Assembly: GCA_044220975.1 (NCBI GenBank)
Contig: JBGAPZ010000011.1
Coordinates: forward strand, 1-64,000
From: SZUA-430 sp044220975
GTDB lineage: Bacteria > Pseudomonadota > Alphaproteobacteria > Micropepsales > Micropepsaceae
Length of the DNA: 64,000 nucleotides
Direction of reading: 5' to 3'
Shown here in pieces: positions 1-9,619 of this stretch. Numbering within the stretch: position 1 is the first letter of the stretch; the number at the start of each line of letters is the position of its first letter. A program made the position numbers and the translations under genes. Under the pieces are notes generated by a model, which saw only the letters and a program-made list of their open reading frames with translations, searched no databases and was not told the DNA's origin.

Positions 1-1
1 G

Positions 2-34
2 CCGGAGGTTTTCGGAGAACTCTTCCCGAACTAA
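2..34 (+). CDS. possible 3' tail of an upstream gene (partial)
   Basis: One frame reads ten codons and then TAA (32-34), ending in a peptide like PEVFGELFPN. The third codon positions are reasonably GC-rich. In many alphaproteobacteria lpxC or a cell-division gene lies before bamD, so this may be its end, but ten residues are too few to identify a family. Weak call. Confidence 0.25.
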   Translation, partial: PEVFGELFPN

Positions 35-407
35 GCGACAACGGACAACGGTCGAAGAAAATTTGCGATTACCAGCAACCGGAAATCTCGCCCTGTGGTT
101 GGTGCTCGCGGGTATTTCGGGGACACCATAAATAGGAATGCCTCGTTAAGGAATTGGTAACGAATGGCGGCGATCTGCGCGATTCGATTGCGGGCCTTAG
201 GTGTTTGGGTACCAACGGTTGGGCTGGGGGCGCGGCCGAACCTTCTTGCGCGGCTAAGAGAGCGCGAAAATGGGCGGTCTGCTGCCGTTTGGCAGGGTGG
301 CGGACGGGCCGGTCTTACGGTAAAGATGCGTGCAAGATGCCTGTTAAGGGACCGTTACCGGTCCTTGGACGGGTGCCTGGTGTAGCCCCTCAAACTCGTC
401 GGTTCCC
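35..407. other. intergenic region upstream of bamD
   Basis: About 370 bases without a convincing gene. Short open frames exist (154-477, 164-385) but have no family resemblance and overlap the bamD start. A small inverted repeat, GGACCG-TTAC-CGGTCC at 349-364, extends to about 8 bp with flanking A-T and G-T pairs and could form a leader hairpin. It is not followed by a T-run, so it is not a standard terminator. The bamD promoter should lie here, but I cannot place it confidently. Confidence 0.5.
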
Positions 408-1391
408 ATGTCGCTTGTTCCGCTTCGTTTGCGTACCCTTTCGATCGGCGTCGCTTTGGCGCTCGCAATGCCTCTGACCGCTTGCGCCGGCGATGACACG
501 CCGAAGCCGCGCGCCGAGGTGCGCGAAACGCCCGTCGAGCAGCTCTATCAAGATGCCCTCGTTCAACTCGACCGGGCGAACTGGATTCCGTGTGCGCAGG
601 CCTTTGACGAGGTTGAGCGGCAGCATCCCTATTCGGTTTGGGCGCGGCGCGCGATCCTGATGTCGGCGTTTTGTTATTACCAGGCGAACAAGTACACGGA
701 GTCGATTCAAGCGGCTGACCGCTTCATCACGCTACACCCCGGCAATAAGGATGCACCGTACGCCTATTACCTGAAGGCCGTGTCGCTCTACGAGCAGATC
801 GTCGACGTCGGTCGCGATCAGCGCCGGACGGAACAGGCGATGGCCGCTCTCGGCGATCTTATCCGCCGGTTCCCGCAGACGGACTATGCGCGCGATGCGC
901 GGTTGAAGCTCGACCTCACGCGCGATCACCTTGCGGGCAAGGAAATGTCGATCGGGCGCTATTACTTGAAGCGCGGCGAACAGGTGGCGGCCATCGGTCG
1001 CTTCCGCAGCGTGATCGAGAAATATCAGACGACGAGCCACGTGCCTGAAGCGCTGCACCGTTTGGTAGAGGCGTATCTCTCGCTCGGCGTCATCAAAGAA
1101 GCGCGCGCGGCAGCTGCGGTGCTCGGCCATAACTATCCGGGCAGCGAGTGGTATGAGGATACGTTCGCGCTGATGCAGGAATACGGCCAGAAGGACGGCG
1201 GGCAATCGGTCGCACAGATCAGAACTGCACCGGCAGTCGCCTCTATTCCTTCCGATGCGACGCCAACGGCAGCACCCGTTGCTCAGCCAAAGACAGACGT
1301 ACCGCCGCCGCCGGAAGCCGGCGCTAAGCCTTCTGCGCCGACCTCTGGCGACAAGAAGGACGAGGACGGCGGCTGGTTCGACTGGTTCTAA
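408..1391 (+). CDS. bamD: outer membrane assembly lipoprotein BamD
   Basis: Component of the BAM complex that folds beta-barrel proteins into the outer membrane. The N-terminus is a lipoprotein signal with lipobox LTAC, so the mature protein would start at lipidated Cys26. Residues of about 40-255 form tetratricopeptide-like repeats typical of the BamD/ComL family (for example the stretches around FDEVERQHPYS and RFITLHPGNKDAPYAYY). The remaining 65 or so residues are a Pro/Ala-rich tail ending in WFDWF, longer than in E. coli BamD (about 245 aa) but common in alphaproteobacteria. The start at 408 is the only one that keeps the signal peptide, although no strong Shine-Dalgarno is visible. It is followed by recN and ligA, a recurring alphaproteobacterial order. 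Confidence 0.93.
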   Translation: MSLVPLRLRTLSIGVALALAMPLTACAGDDTPKPRAEVRETPVEQLYQDALVQLDRANWIPCAQAFDEVERQHPYSVWARRAILMSAFCYYQANKYTESIQAADRFITLHPGNKDAPYAYYLKAVSLYEQIVDVGRDQRRTEQAMAALGDLIRRFPQTDYARDARLKLDLTRDHLAGKEMSIGRYYLKRGEQVAAIGRFRSVIEKYQTTSHVPEALHRLVEAYLSLGVIKEARAAAAVLGHNYPGSEWYEDTFALMQEYGQKDGGQSVAQIRTAPAVASIPSDATPTAAPVAQPKTDVPPPPEAGAKPSAPTSGDKKDEDGGWFDWF

Positions 1392-1412
1392 CGTAAGGGC
1401 CCGACGCCTCAT

Positions 1413-3104
1413 ATGCTGACGTCTCTCTCGATCCGCGATTTTGTGCTGATCGAGCGGTTGGATTTGGAGTTCGCACCGGGGCTTTGCGTGCTCACGGGCG
1501 AGACGGGGGCGGGCAAGTCCATTCTGCTTGATGCCTTGGGACTGGCGACCGGCGGTCGTGCCGAGCGAGGGTTCATCCGTGCGGGCGGCGCGCAGGCATC
1601 GGTCACAGCTGTGTTCGATCCGCCGGCGAGGCATCCGGCGCGGGCGGCACTAGGCGGCAACGGGCTCGAGAGCGAAGGGGCGTTGATCTTTCGCCGCTCG
1701 ATCGCAATCGACGGCCGAAGCCGAGCCTTTATCAATGACCAACCGGTGTCGATCGGCCTTATGCGTGAGGCTGGGGCAATGCTGCTGGAGATTCACGGGC
1801 AGCATGACGATCGTGGGCTTCTGGATGCGGGTGGGCATCGCAACTTGCTGGATGCGTTCGGCGGCCTCGACGACGAGGTTGCAGCCGTCGAAAGCGCTTG
1901 GCGGTCTTTGGCTGCGGCCGACGAAGCTGCGCGTGCCGAGGCAGACGTTCAGCAACGCGCGGCTCAGGATTTCGACTACCTGAAGCACATGACCGACGAA
2001 TTGCGGACGCTCGACGTGCGCGCGGGCGAAGAGGCGGAGCTTGCGAACGCACGGGCCGTGATGATGGCGTCCGAGAAGATCTCAAGCGACCTGCATGAGG
2101 CGGTGGAGGCCTTGTCCGGCAACGGCGGTGTCGAGGCGCGGATGAGTTTGGCTTTGCGCCGGTTAAGCCGCGCGCAGGCGGTGGCGCAAGGCCGGCTCGA
2201 TGCGGCGGTCGCAGCACTCGACCGTGCGACAATCGAAGCGGCCGAGGCGCGGCGGGCGGTTGACGCGGCCGTGCGCGGGCTCGCGTTCGACGCCAACGCA
2301 TTGGAGAAGGCCGAGACGCGGCTCTTCGCGCTGCGCGCCGCAGCACGGAAATACGGTGGTTCGTGCGACGGGTTAGCCGCGAAACGTGCGGAAGCGGACG
2401 CGAAGCTGCAAGTGTTGGCCAGCGCGCAATCGCGGGCGGCGGAGCTCGAGCGCCTGAAGGTGCAGGCTCGCAAGGCCTTCGATAAAGCGGCGTCCGCGCT
2501 GTCGGCGGGACGCGCAAAGGCTGCGGAAGGGTTGGATCAACGGGTCGCGAAGGAGCTCGCGCCGTTGAAGCTTGAGCATGCCCTGTTCCGCACGCAGATC
2601 GAAACGACGGATGCGGCGGGGCCGTCCGGACGCGACAGGGTCGAGTTCATGGTTGCGACCAATCCGGGAGCACCGTTCGGTGGCTTGACGCGCATCGCAT
2701 CGGGCGGCGAGTTGGCGCGGTTTATCCTGGCGTTGAAAGTTGCGCTGGCTGACGAAGGATCTGCGTCGACGTTGATTTTCGACGAGGTCGATCGCGGCGT
2801 TGGCGGGGCGGTGGCTGATGCCGTTGGCGAGCGCCTTGCGCGGCTTGCAAAGGGCGAGCAGGTGCTGGTGGTCACGCACTCGCCGCAAGTGGCAGCCCGC
2901 GGGATGCATCATCTCAGGGTCTCCAAGGCAATGGCGGCAGGGGCGATGACGACGCGGGTGGAATTGCTCGATGCGGGCGGACGCCGCGAAGAGATTGCGC
3001 GCATGCTTGCCGGTGCGAAGGTGACGGATGAGGCGCGGGCTGCGGCCGACCGGCTGATCGGTGGCGCGGTCGCACAACTTCCGAAGCGGCGACGCGCGAC
3101 GTGA
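1413..3104 (+). CDS. recN: DNA repair protein RecN
   Basis: SMC-like ATPase acting in double-strand-break repair by recombination. The Walker A motif GETGAGKS is at residues 29-36. The ABC signature (ASGGELARF) lies near residue 430 and Walker B with its catalytic acid (TLIFDEVDRG) near 455. The Ala/Glu/Arg-rich middle of about 150-380 is the expected coiled-coil arm. The length of 563 aa is normal for RecN. The stop overlaps the ligA GTG start (GTGA, 3101-3104), so the two are probably translationally coupled. Confidence 0.95.
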   Translation: MLTSLSIRDFVLIERLDLEFAPGLCVLTGETGAGKSILLDALGLATGGRAERGFIRAGGAQASVTAVFDPPARHPARAALGGNGLESEGALIFRRSIAIDGRSRAFINDQPVSIGLMREAGAMLLEIHGQHDDRGLLDAGGHRNLLDAFGGLDDEVAAVESAWRSLAAADEAARAEADVQQRAAQDFDYLKHMTDELRTLDVRAGEEAELANARAVMMASEKISSDLHEAVEALSGNGGVEARMSLALRRLSRAQAVAQGRLDAAVAALDRATIEAAEARRAVDAAVRGLAFDANALEKAETRLFALRAAARKYGGSCDGLAAKRAEADAKLQVLASAQSRAAELERLKVQARKAFDKAASALSAGRAKAAEGLDQRVAKELAPLKLEHALFRTQIETTDAAGPSGRDRVEFMVATNPGAPFGGLTRIASGGELARFILALKVALADEGSASTLIFDEVDRGVGGAVADAVGERLARLAKGEQVLVVTHSPQVAARGMHHLRVSKAMAAGAMTTRVELLDAGGRREEIARMLAGAKVTDEARAAADRLIGGAVAQLPKRRRAT

Positions 3105-5200
3105 CGAAGCCGACGCCGGTCACGAAGCTTAGCGAGAAGGAAGCCGCGGCCGAGCTTGAGCGGCTCGCGCGCGAAATTGCAGCGCATGACAAGCGCTATC
3201 ACGCCGAAGATGCGCCCTCGATCTCGGATGCCGACTACGACGCGCTCAAGAAACGGAATTCGGCGATCGAGGCGAAGTTCCCGCAGCTGATGCGTGCGGA
3301 CAGCCCGTCGCGGCGGGTCGGTTACGCCGCCGTCGAGAAATTCGGGAAGGTCAAGCACGGCGTGCCGATGTTGTCGCTCGACAATGCGTTCGACGACGAG
3401 GACGTGTCCGATTTCATAGACCGAGTGCGACGGTTCTTGAACCTGCCGGCAGATGAAGAACTCGCGTTCACGGCCGAGCCTAAAATCGACGGGCTCTCGG
3501 CGAGTTTGCGCTATGAGGACGGCAAGCTCGTGCTCGGTGCGACGCGCGGCGACGGCGCGGTCGGCGAGGACGTAACTGCCAACCTCAAGACATTGAAGGA
3601 CATCCCCCACGCGTTGAAGGGGCGCGGTGTGCCGGAATTGATCGAGGTGCGCGGTGAGGTGTTCTTGAGTCACGCCGACTTCGCGAAGCTGAATAAGGAT
3701 CAAGAATCACGGGAGGAGAAGACGTTTGCGAACCCCCGGAATGCGGCGGCGGGATCCTTGCGCCAACTCGATGCGTCGATCACGGCGCGGCGGCCTTTGA
3801 AGTTCTTTGCCTATACGTGGGGACAGATCTCGAAAGTGCCGGGCAAAACGCAGAGTGAGGTCATCGAGGCGTTTGCCGATTGGGGGTTTCCGACCAATCC
3901 GGAGATGAAGCGCTTCACGAGCGTCGAGGCGATTTTGAAATACTATGCCAAGATCGCGGGCAAGCGAGCGTCTCTTGGCTACGACATCGACGGCGTCGTA
4001 TACAAGGTCGACCGGCTGGATTGGCAGCAGCGCTTGGGCTTCGTGAGCCGCTCGCCGCGCTGGGCGGTTGCGCACAAATTTCCGGCAGAGCAGGCCGAGA
4101 CCGAGTTGCTCGGCATCGATATCCAGGTCGGGCGAACGGGGACGTTGACACCCGTCGCGCGATTGAAGGCGGTGACGGTGGGTGGCGTGGTTGTCACGAA
4201 CGCGACCCTGCACAACGAGGACGAAATCGCGCGCAAGGACGTTCGGATCGGCGACACGGTTGTGATCCAACGCGCGGGCGACGTTATTCCGCAGATCGTG
4301 CGGGTGATCGAGGAAAAGCGGCCGAAGACCGCGAAGGCGTTCAAATTTCCCGACAAATGTCCCGCCTGCGGCAGCCATGCCGTGCGTGAGGTGGATGAAG
4401 CGGGGGAAGAGTCGGTCGCGCGGCGCTGCACCGGCGGGCTGATTTGCCCGGCGCAGGCGGCGGAGCGGCTAAAACATTTCGTATCGCGCAACGCGTTCGA
4501 CATCGAAGGGTTCGGGTCGAAGCACGTCGACGCGTTCTTGGCGGACAAGATGATTGCGCATCCCTCCGACATATTCTTACTGGAAAAGAAGTACGGCTCG
4601 GGACCGAAGGCAATTGCGGCGCGAGAGGGGTGGGGGCCGCAGTCGGCAGCGAAGCTTTTTGCCGCGATCGAGGCGCGCCGGACAATCGCGCTGCACCGGT
4701 TCATCTACGCGCTGGGGATACGGCATGTGGGCGAGTCCACCGCGCGATTGTTGGCGCTCAACTATGGTTCGGCAAAGGCGTTTGTTAAGGCGATGATTGC
4801 GGCCGCTGACGAGGATTCCAGCGCGTTCGCCGAGCTCGATGCGATCGAAGGCATTGGTGATACGGTCGCGAGAGCGATCGCCGAGTTTTTCGGCGAGGAT
4901 CACAATCGGGAGGAAGTGGCCCGGCTGCTCGACATGCTGGACATCGAGGACGCCGAAAAACCGAAGACGGACACAGCCGTCTCGGGCAAGACGATTGTGT
5001 TCACCGGTAGCCTCGAAAAGATGACGCGCCCCGAAGCCAAAGCGCGCGCCGAGTCGCTTGGCGCGAAGGTGGCAGGCTCGGTGTCGGCCAAGACCGATCT
5101 CGTTGTCGCGGGGCCGGGTGCCGGGTCGAAGCTGAAAGAAGCCGAGAAGCATGGCGTCAAGGTGATCAGCGAGGACGACTGGCTGAAGCTGATCCGGTAG
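3101..5200 (+). CDS. ligA: NAD-dependent DNA ligase LigA
   Basis: Seals nicks in duplex DNA during replication and repair, using NAD+ to adenylate an active-site lysine. That lysine is K128 in the KIDG motif (128-131). The N-terminal Ia domain carries the YH/D..YD pattern for NMN binding. The zinc finger cysteines are C420, C423, C443 and C449. Helix-hairpin-helix repeats and a C-terminal BRCT domain (from about residue 620) follow, giving the usual 699 aa. The GTG start at 3101 overlaps the recN stop by four bases. The 3' end faces the convergent VOC gene across only two bases, with no terminator visible. Confidence 0.97.
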   Translation: MTKPTPVTKLSEKEAAAELERLAREIAAHDKRYHAEDAPSISDADYDALKKRNSAIEAKFPQLMRADSPSRRVGYAAVEKFGKVKHGVPMLSLDNAFDDEDVSDFIDRVRRFLNLPADEELAFTAEPKIDGLSASLRYEDGKLVLGATRGDGAVGEDVTANLKTLKDIPHALKGRGVPELIEVRGEVFLSHADFAKLNKDQESREEKTFANPRNAAAGSLRQLDASITARRPLKFFAYTWGQISKVPGKTQSEVIEAFADWGFPTNPEMKRFTSVEAILKYYAKIAGKRASLGYDIDGVVYKVDRLDWQQRLGFVSRSPRWAVAHKFPAEQAETELLGIDIQVGRTGTLTPVARLKAVTVGGVVVTNATLHNEDEIARKDVRIGDTVVIQRAGDVIPQIVRVIEEKRPKTAKAFKFPDKCPACGSHAVREVDEAGEESVARRCTGGLICPAQAAERLKHFVSRNAFDIEGFGSKHVDAFLADKMIAHPSDIFLLEKKYGSGPKAIAAREGWGPQSAAKLFAAIEARRTIALHRFIYALGIRHVGESTARLLALNYGSAKAFVKAMIAAADEDSSAFAELDAIEGIGDTVARAIAEFFGEDHNREEVARLLDMLDIEDAEKPKTDTAVSGKTIVFTGSLEKMTRPEAKARAESLGAKVAGSVSAKTDLVVAGPGAGSKLKEAEKHGVKVISEDDWLKLIR

Positions 5201-5202
5201 GT

Positions 5203-6003
5203 TCAGTCTTCTGCGAACTCGATCACGACGCCGTGGGTGGCGTTTGCCGGCACAGTCACGGTGTTGCGTGTCTCGTGATGCGGGACTTTCGCCATTGAAA
5301 GCATCGCGGCGGCTGCATCAGGTTCGTTGACGCGGATTTTCAGTGCGACGATGCCGTGTTTCGGCGCGCCTTGGAGAGATTTGCCGAAGCGATGCTCGGC
5401 GTCGGCGGGTGTCATCAGCGCGATTACTGAATTCGAAAGCGTCGGACCTGCGAGTTCGCGTTTTGCAGCCGTGACGTCGTCGGCTGCGATGATCACTTCC
5501 GCGACGCCGGTGGCGCCGGAGGGATGAAGCTGCCACTCGTGGCGGGCGCGCGTCAGTTCGGGCGTTTGATGCGTGCAAACGAACTGCATCGTTTCGGGGA
5601 GTGCGAGCTTCGGCAGCATGATATTGCGGAAGCGGACGATGTCGCGCTTGCCGTCGAGGTTGAGGGGGCGGGCGAGGTCGTTCGGCGGTTCGGCGTCGAT
5701 GCCGGCTGCGCGAAGGGCAGCGTAGGTTTGGTCCGCGTCGTCGGCGCCGTAGGCGATGGCGATGGCGCCATCGCCGCGGGCGTTGACGCGGTCGGCGAGG
5801 CGGCCCTTAGCGCCGGTTTCGTCGACGACGCCAAGCAACTCGATATAGGTCGAGCCGAACATGATGCAGTGGTTGCCGGTGCCCTTGCCTTCATGCAACC
5901 CGCGCGGGGTCAGCGTGAAGCCGAGCTTTCGATAGGTGGCGGCCGCCGTGTCGAGGTTTTTGACTGCGATGACGATATGATCGAGGCGGTTTAGCGGCGC
6001 CAT
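5203..6003 (-). CDS. VOC-family (glyoxalase-like) protein
   Basis: 266-residue protein of the vicinal-oxygen-chelate superfamily. It opens with the classical LDHIVIAVKNLDTAAATY module and contains GNHCIMFG and YIELLGV, a pattern of the Glyoxalase_3-like family. A second, weaker half starts around residue 150 (VAEVIIAADDV). The substrate cannot be deduced. An in-frame TTG/GTG-type extension exists upstream, but the ATG at 6003-6001 overlaps the stop of the aminopeptidase gene (TGATG), which makes it the natural coupled start. Confidence 0.85.
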   Translation of the reverse strand: MAPLNRLDHIVIAVKNLDTAAATYRKLGFTLTPRGLHEGKGTGNHCIMFGSTYIELLGVVDETGAKGRLADRVNARGDGAIAIAYGADDADQTYAALRAAGIDAEPPNDLARPLNLDGKRDIVRFRNIMLPKLALPETMQFVCTHQTPELTRARHEWQLHPSGATGVAEVIIAADDVTAAKRELAGPTLSNSVIALMTPADAEHRFGKSLQGAPKHGIVALKIRVNEPDAAAAMLSMAKVPHHETRNTVTVPANATHGVVIEFAED

Positions 6004-7827
6004 CAGATTGCGCGGGTCGACTCGACGATCCACGCCTCAGTTGTCGCGTCGGTTTTTCCTTTCAACGTGTCACGGACGCGAACATGATAGGTGTTCAGCC
6101 ATGCACGTTCGGTTTCGGTCAGTAGTTTAAGATCGATCAAGGCTAGATCGATCGGCGCCAAGGTCAACGTTTCGAACTCCATCATCTTGCGGTCGCCGCC
6201 GACGTCTTTGGGTTCGGTGACCACGATCAGGTTTTCGATGCGGATGCCGTAGTGGTTGACCTTGTAGTAGCCGGGTTCGTTCGAGACGATCATGCCCGGT
6301 CTCAGCGCCACGTTGATCATGCGCTTCGAGATGTTTTGTGGACCCTCGTGAACGCTGAGGTAGGCGCCTACGCCATGGCCGGTGCCGTGGTCGTAGTCGA
6401 AGCCGCCTTGCCACAAGGACATGCGAGCCAACGTGTCGAGTTGTACGCCCGTGGTTCCCTCGGGGAAGCGCGCGAGCGCGAGCGCAATGTGGCCCTTTAA
6501 GACGCGGGTGAAGCGATCTTTCATTTCGGCTGTCGGCGTTCCGATCGCAATTGTCCGCGTGATGTCGGTGGTGCCGTCGAGGTATTGCCCGCCGGAGTCG
6601 ATCAGGTAGATCTCGCCCGACTTGATCTTGCGGTTCGATTTTTTGGTCACGCGATAATGCGGCAGTGCGCCGTTCGGGCCTGCGCCTGAGATTGACCCGA
6701 AGCTCAGGTCCTTGAGCGCGCCGGTTTGGAGGCGGAAATCCTCGAGGAGGCGGCAGGCTTCGATTTCGTCGATGTTGCCTTTCGGCCCTTCCTTCGAAAG
6801 CCAGGCGAGAAAGCGTGAGACACATGCGCCGTCACGCTCATGCGCGCGCCGTGCGCCGGCGAGCTCAGTCTGGTTCTTGCAAGCTTTCGGCAACAGGACC
6901 GGATCGGCCGCGCGCACGATTTCCGCGCCGGCACCGCCCAGTTGGTCGAACAACCACGCAGACGCGGTCGCAGGGTCGATTTGGATGCGCCGGCCTTTTT
7001 GCGCCTTCAGATGGGATGCGAGTTCTTCCTGCGGACGCACCGTAACGCGGTTGCCGAGCCAGGCATCGATGTCGGGTGTGAATTTGCGTCGGTCGATGAA
7101 GAGTTCAACATGACCGTCGCTGTTCAGCATCGCGAACGCGTGCGGGAAGGGCGTATGCGGGACGTCGGAACCGCGGATGTTGAGCAGCCACGCAATCGAC
7201 TCGGGCAAGGTCAGTATTGCTGCGTCGTTTTTTGCGTCGCGCAGCGACTTGGCGATCCGTTCGCGTTTCGATTCCGATGATTCGCCGGCGTATTCGAGCG
7301 GTTGGGTCGTCACCGCGCCAAGCGGCGGGGCGGGTTGGTCGTCCCAGGTTGCGTCAAGCGGGTTGTCGGTCACGGCTACGAGCGTTCCGCCGGCCTTCCC
7401 AACTGCGGTTTGTAGCGACTCGACGCCGGACGCGGTGTGGAGCCACGGGTCGTAGGCGAGCTTTGCACCCTTCGGCAGGTTTTCAGCGATCCAATCCGGC
7501 GGCGGTTCGTCGACGAGCGAGCGATACTCAAATGCGGTGCCGTCGACCTGTTCTGCGGTCTGCACCGTGTAGCGGCCGTCGGTGAAGATCGCGGCCTTCT
7601 CCATCAACACGACAGCGGCGCCGGCGGACCCGGTGAAACCGGTGAGATAGGCCAAGCGATCGGCACGGGCCGGTACGTACTCGCCTTGGTACTCATCGGC
7701 TCGCGGCACGACAAAGCCGTCGAGACTGCGGCGCTTGAGTTCCGCACGAAGGGCCGCGAGGCGGGGCGGGCAGCAGGTGGGGGCTCGTGGTCTCGGCGAA
7801 GGATTGGAATTTGGTTTGGTGCAGCAT
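6003..7827 (-). CDS. Xaa-Pro aminopeptidase (M24B), apparent N-terminal frameshift
   Basis: Cytosolic metallopeptidase removing residues N-terminal to proline. The metal ligands are all present: the Asp pair in YLIDSGGQYLDGTTDITRTI, His in GTGHGVGAYL, Glu in SNEPGYY and Glu in GIRIENL. The body reads from LAALRAELKRR onward in one frame, but that frame has no good start (only a TTG at 7862 inside the neighbouring gene). The other frame starts with ATG at 7827-7825 and encodes MLHQTKFQSFAETTSPHLLPA, which looks like the usual family N-terminus. Removing one C from the run near 7760-7772 would join them as LLPA-RLAALRAEL. This is either a base-call error or a real frameshift. Coordinates assume the joined gene. 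Confidence 0.8.
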
Positions 7828-7836
7828 GGCAGCAAC

Positions 7837-8832
7837 CTATTCGGCTGCGACGCGGCTCTCAAGGCCGGTCACGTGGATTTGGCGGTAGGCGGCAGGGGTC
7901 ACGCCAAAACGGCGGCTGAACGCTCGGATCAGGTGGTCGGGGCCGGAGAAGCCTGCTCGGCTTGCCACGGTGGCAAGGTCCAATTTTCCTTCGTCCAGCC
8001 AGCGGCGGGCGGCGTCCAGGCGAATGGATTCGACGAACTTCGCTGGCGACATGTTGAGTTCGGCCTGCATGTGGCGGTGAAAGGACCGGGGGCTCATGGC
8101 CGCGCGGGCGGCCAGCGTTTCAACGTCGAGGCGCTTGGTCAGGTTGTCTTCGACCCAAGTGGATAGGCTTGCGAGCTTGTCGTCCTTGACGTCTTGCGCA
8201 TTAAGCGCCGCCGAAAACTGCGTTTGGTGCCCTGGCCGGCGCATATAGACGACGAGACGGCGGGCGATTTCCATCGCGACGTTGCGCCCGTGGTCTTCCT
8301 CGACGATCGCGAGGGCCATGTCGATGCCCGTCGTGACGCCAGCAGACGTCCAGCATTTTCCATCCGTGACGTAGATCGATTCGGCGTCGACTTTCAGATC
8401 CGGAAACGCGCGTTGCAGGTCGGCGGTGGAGCTCCAATGCGTTGCAGCGTTTCGACCGTGCAAGATGCCGGTCGAGGCGAGCAAGAATGCACCAGAGCAA
8501 ACGGAGCACGCGCGCTTCGCCGCGCGAGCCGCGTCGTTGATCCACCGCATGAGGATTTTGTCGCGCAGCGCGGCGCGGATCGGCTCTTCTTCGCCACCCG
8601 GGCAGATCAGGGTGTCGACGCTCGCGGCCGGAACGCTGCGCAAGCTGTCCGCGTGCAACGCGAAGCCTGCGGATGTGGGTGTGGCACCGGCGTCGGTCGC
8701 GACGAACTTGACCCGATAGGCCTCACGACCCAGGGACTGGTTCGCGCTGCCGAACACTTGTGCGGGTCCTACGGCGTCGAGCGATTGTAGATGGGGGAAG
8801 ATCGGGATTGCGACGATGTGAGGTTTAGGCAT
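7837..8832 (-). CDS. GlxA-family transcriptional regulator (DJ-1/PfpI + AraC HTH)
   Basis: 331 aa with two modules. The N-terminal DJ-1/PfpI-like domain (about 1-180) has an AGVTTGIDMAL-type motif and a nucleophile-elbow Cys in CSVCSGAFLLAS. The C-terminal AraC/XylS DNA-binding domain (about 220-325) carries the second helix-turn-helix signature GFSGPDHLIRAFSRRFGVTP. Family members sense small metabolites and usually activate an adjacent operon. The gene is divergent from a stand-alone DJ-1 protein, and the 88-bp gap contains an 11-bp perfect inverted repeat, so autoregulation or control of the neighbour is likely (inference). Its 3' end almost abuts the aminopeptidase start. Confidence 0.92.
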   Translation of the reverse strand: MPKPHIVAIPIFPHLQSLDAVGPAQVFGSANQSLGREAYRVKFVATDAGATPTSAGFALHADSLRSVPAASVDTLICPGGEEEPIRAALRDKILMRWINDAARAAKRACSVCSGAFLLASTGILHGRNAATHWSSTADLQRAFPDLKVDAESIYVTDGKCWTSAGVTTGIDMALAIVEEDHGRNVAMEIARRLVVYMRRPGHQTQFSAALNAQDVKDDKLASLSTWVEDNLTKRLDVETLAARAAMSPRSFHRHMQAELNMSPAKFVESIRLDAARRWLDEGKLDLATVASRAGFSGPDHLIRAFSRRFGVTPAAYRQIHVTGLESRVAAE

Positions 8833-8840
8833 CGGATGAC

Positions 8841-8879
8841 CATGGCATAAAACGTCGATAACTTGTCATTTATGCCATG
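8841..8879. promoter_or_regulatory. perfect inverted repeat in the divergent GlxA/DJ-1 promoter
   Basis: CATGGCATAAA at 8841-8851 is repeated in inverted orientation as TTTATGCCATG at 8869-8879, with a 17-base spacer. It lies between two divergent starts (8832 minus, 8921 plus) and ends 41 bases before the plus-strand ATG. The position suits an operator controlling both genes. Confidence 0.6.
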
Positions 8880-8920
8880 AGTAAGCCATGCTACGCAAGG
8901 GACAACAAAAGGAGCCTCTC

Positions 8921-9619
8921 ATGACCAATCCGTTTCACGTCGGTTTCTTGCTTTATCCGAACTTGACCCAGCTCGATCTTACTGGGCCCGCGCAGTTCTT
9001 GGCGCGCGCACCGGGGGCGAAGGCGCATTACACCTGGAAGACGTTGGGGCCAGTTCCGTCTGACGCCGGGCTTTCGCTGATGCCGACGACGACGTTCAAG
9101 GATTGCCCGCAGCTCGATCTTATTTGCGTGCCGGGCGGCGCAGGCCAGGTGGCCTTGATGACAGACGACGAGACGCTGAATTTCTTGCGCAAACAGGCAG
9201 CTGGCGCGAAGTACGTGACATCTGTGTGCACCGGTTCGCTGGTGCTGGGCGCAGCGGGTTTGCTGAAAGGCTATAAATCAGCGTGCCACTGGGCGTGGCG
9301 CGACTATCTGACGGCCTTCGGTGCAACGCCCGTCAATGCGCGGGTGGTGAAGGATCGCAACCGGATTTCGGGTGGTGGCGTGACGGCGGGTATCGACTTC
9401 GCACTGACGGTTGTCGCCGAAATATGGGGCGACGAAGTCGCCAAGCAGATGCAGCTCGGCTTCGAGTACGACCCGCAGCCGCCGTTCGATTGTGGTTCGC
9501 CGGAACGCGCAGGGCCGGAGCGGACGGCGCTTGCGAAGAAGATGCTTGAGGGCATCTTGGGCGAGCGCGAGATCGTGAATGCACAGGCTGCGGCGCGGTT
9601 AAGGGAGAGTGTGTCGTGA
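8921..9619 (+). CDS. DJ-1/PfpI family protein
   Basis: Single-domain, 232-residue member of the class I glutamine-amidotransferase-like DJ-1/PfpI superfamily. The candidate nucleophile is Cys103 in VTSVCTGSLVLGAAG, followed by a conserved His in SACHWAWRDYL and by GGGVTAGIDFAL. Homologues include isonitrile hydratase InhA and amidase-like proteins, but the reaction here is unknown. The upstream ATG at 8888 is rejected because the ATG at 8921 has a proper AAGGAG nine or so bases before it. The gene is divergent from the GlxA-type regulator, which contains a related DJ-1 domain and probably controls it. Confidence 0.85.
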   Translation: MTNPFHVGFLLYPNLTQLDLTGPAQFLARAPGAKAHYTWKTLGPVPSDAGLSLMPTTTFKDCPQLDLICVPGGAGQVALMTDDETLNFLRKQAAGAKYVTSVCTGSLVLGAAGLLKGYKSACHWAWRDYLTAFGATPVNARVVKDRNRISGGGVTAGIDFALTVVAEIWGDEVAKQMQLGFEYDPQPPFDCGSPERAGPERTALAKKMLEGILGEREIVNAQAAARLRESVS

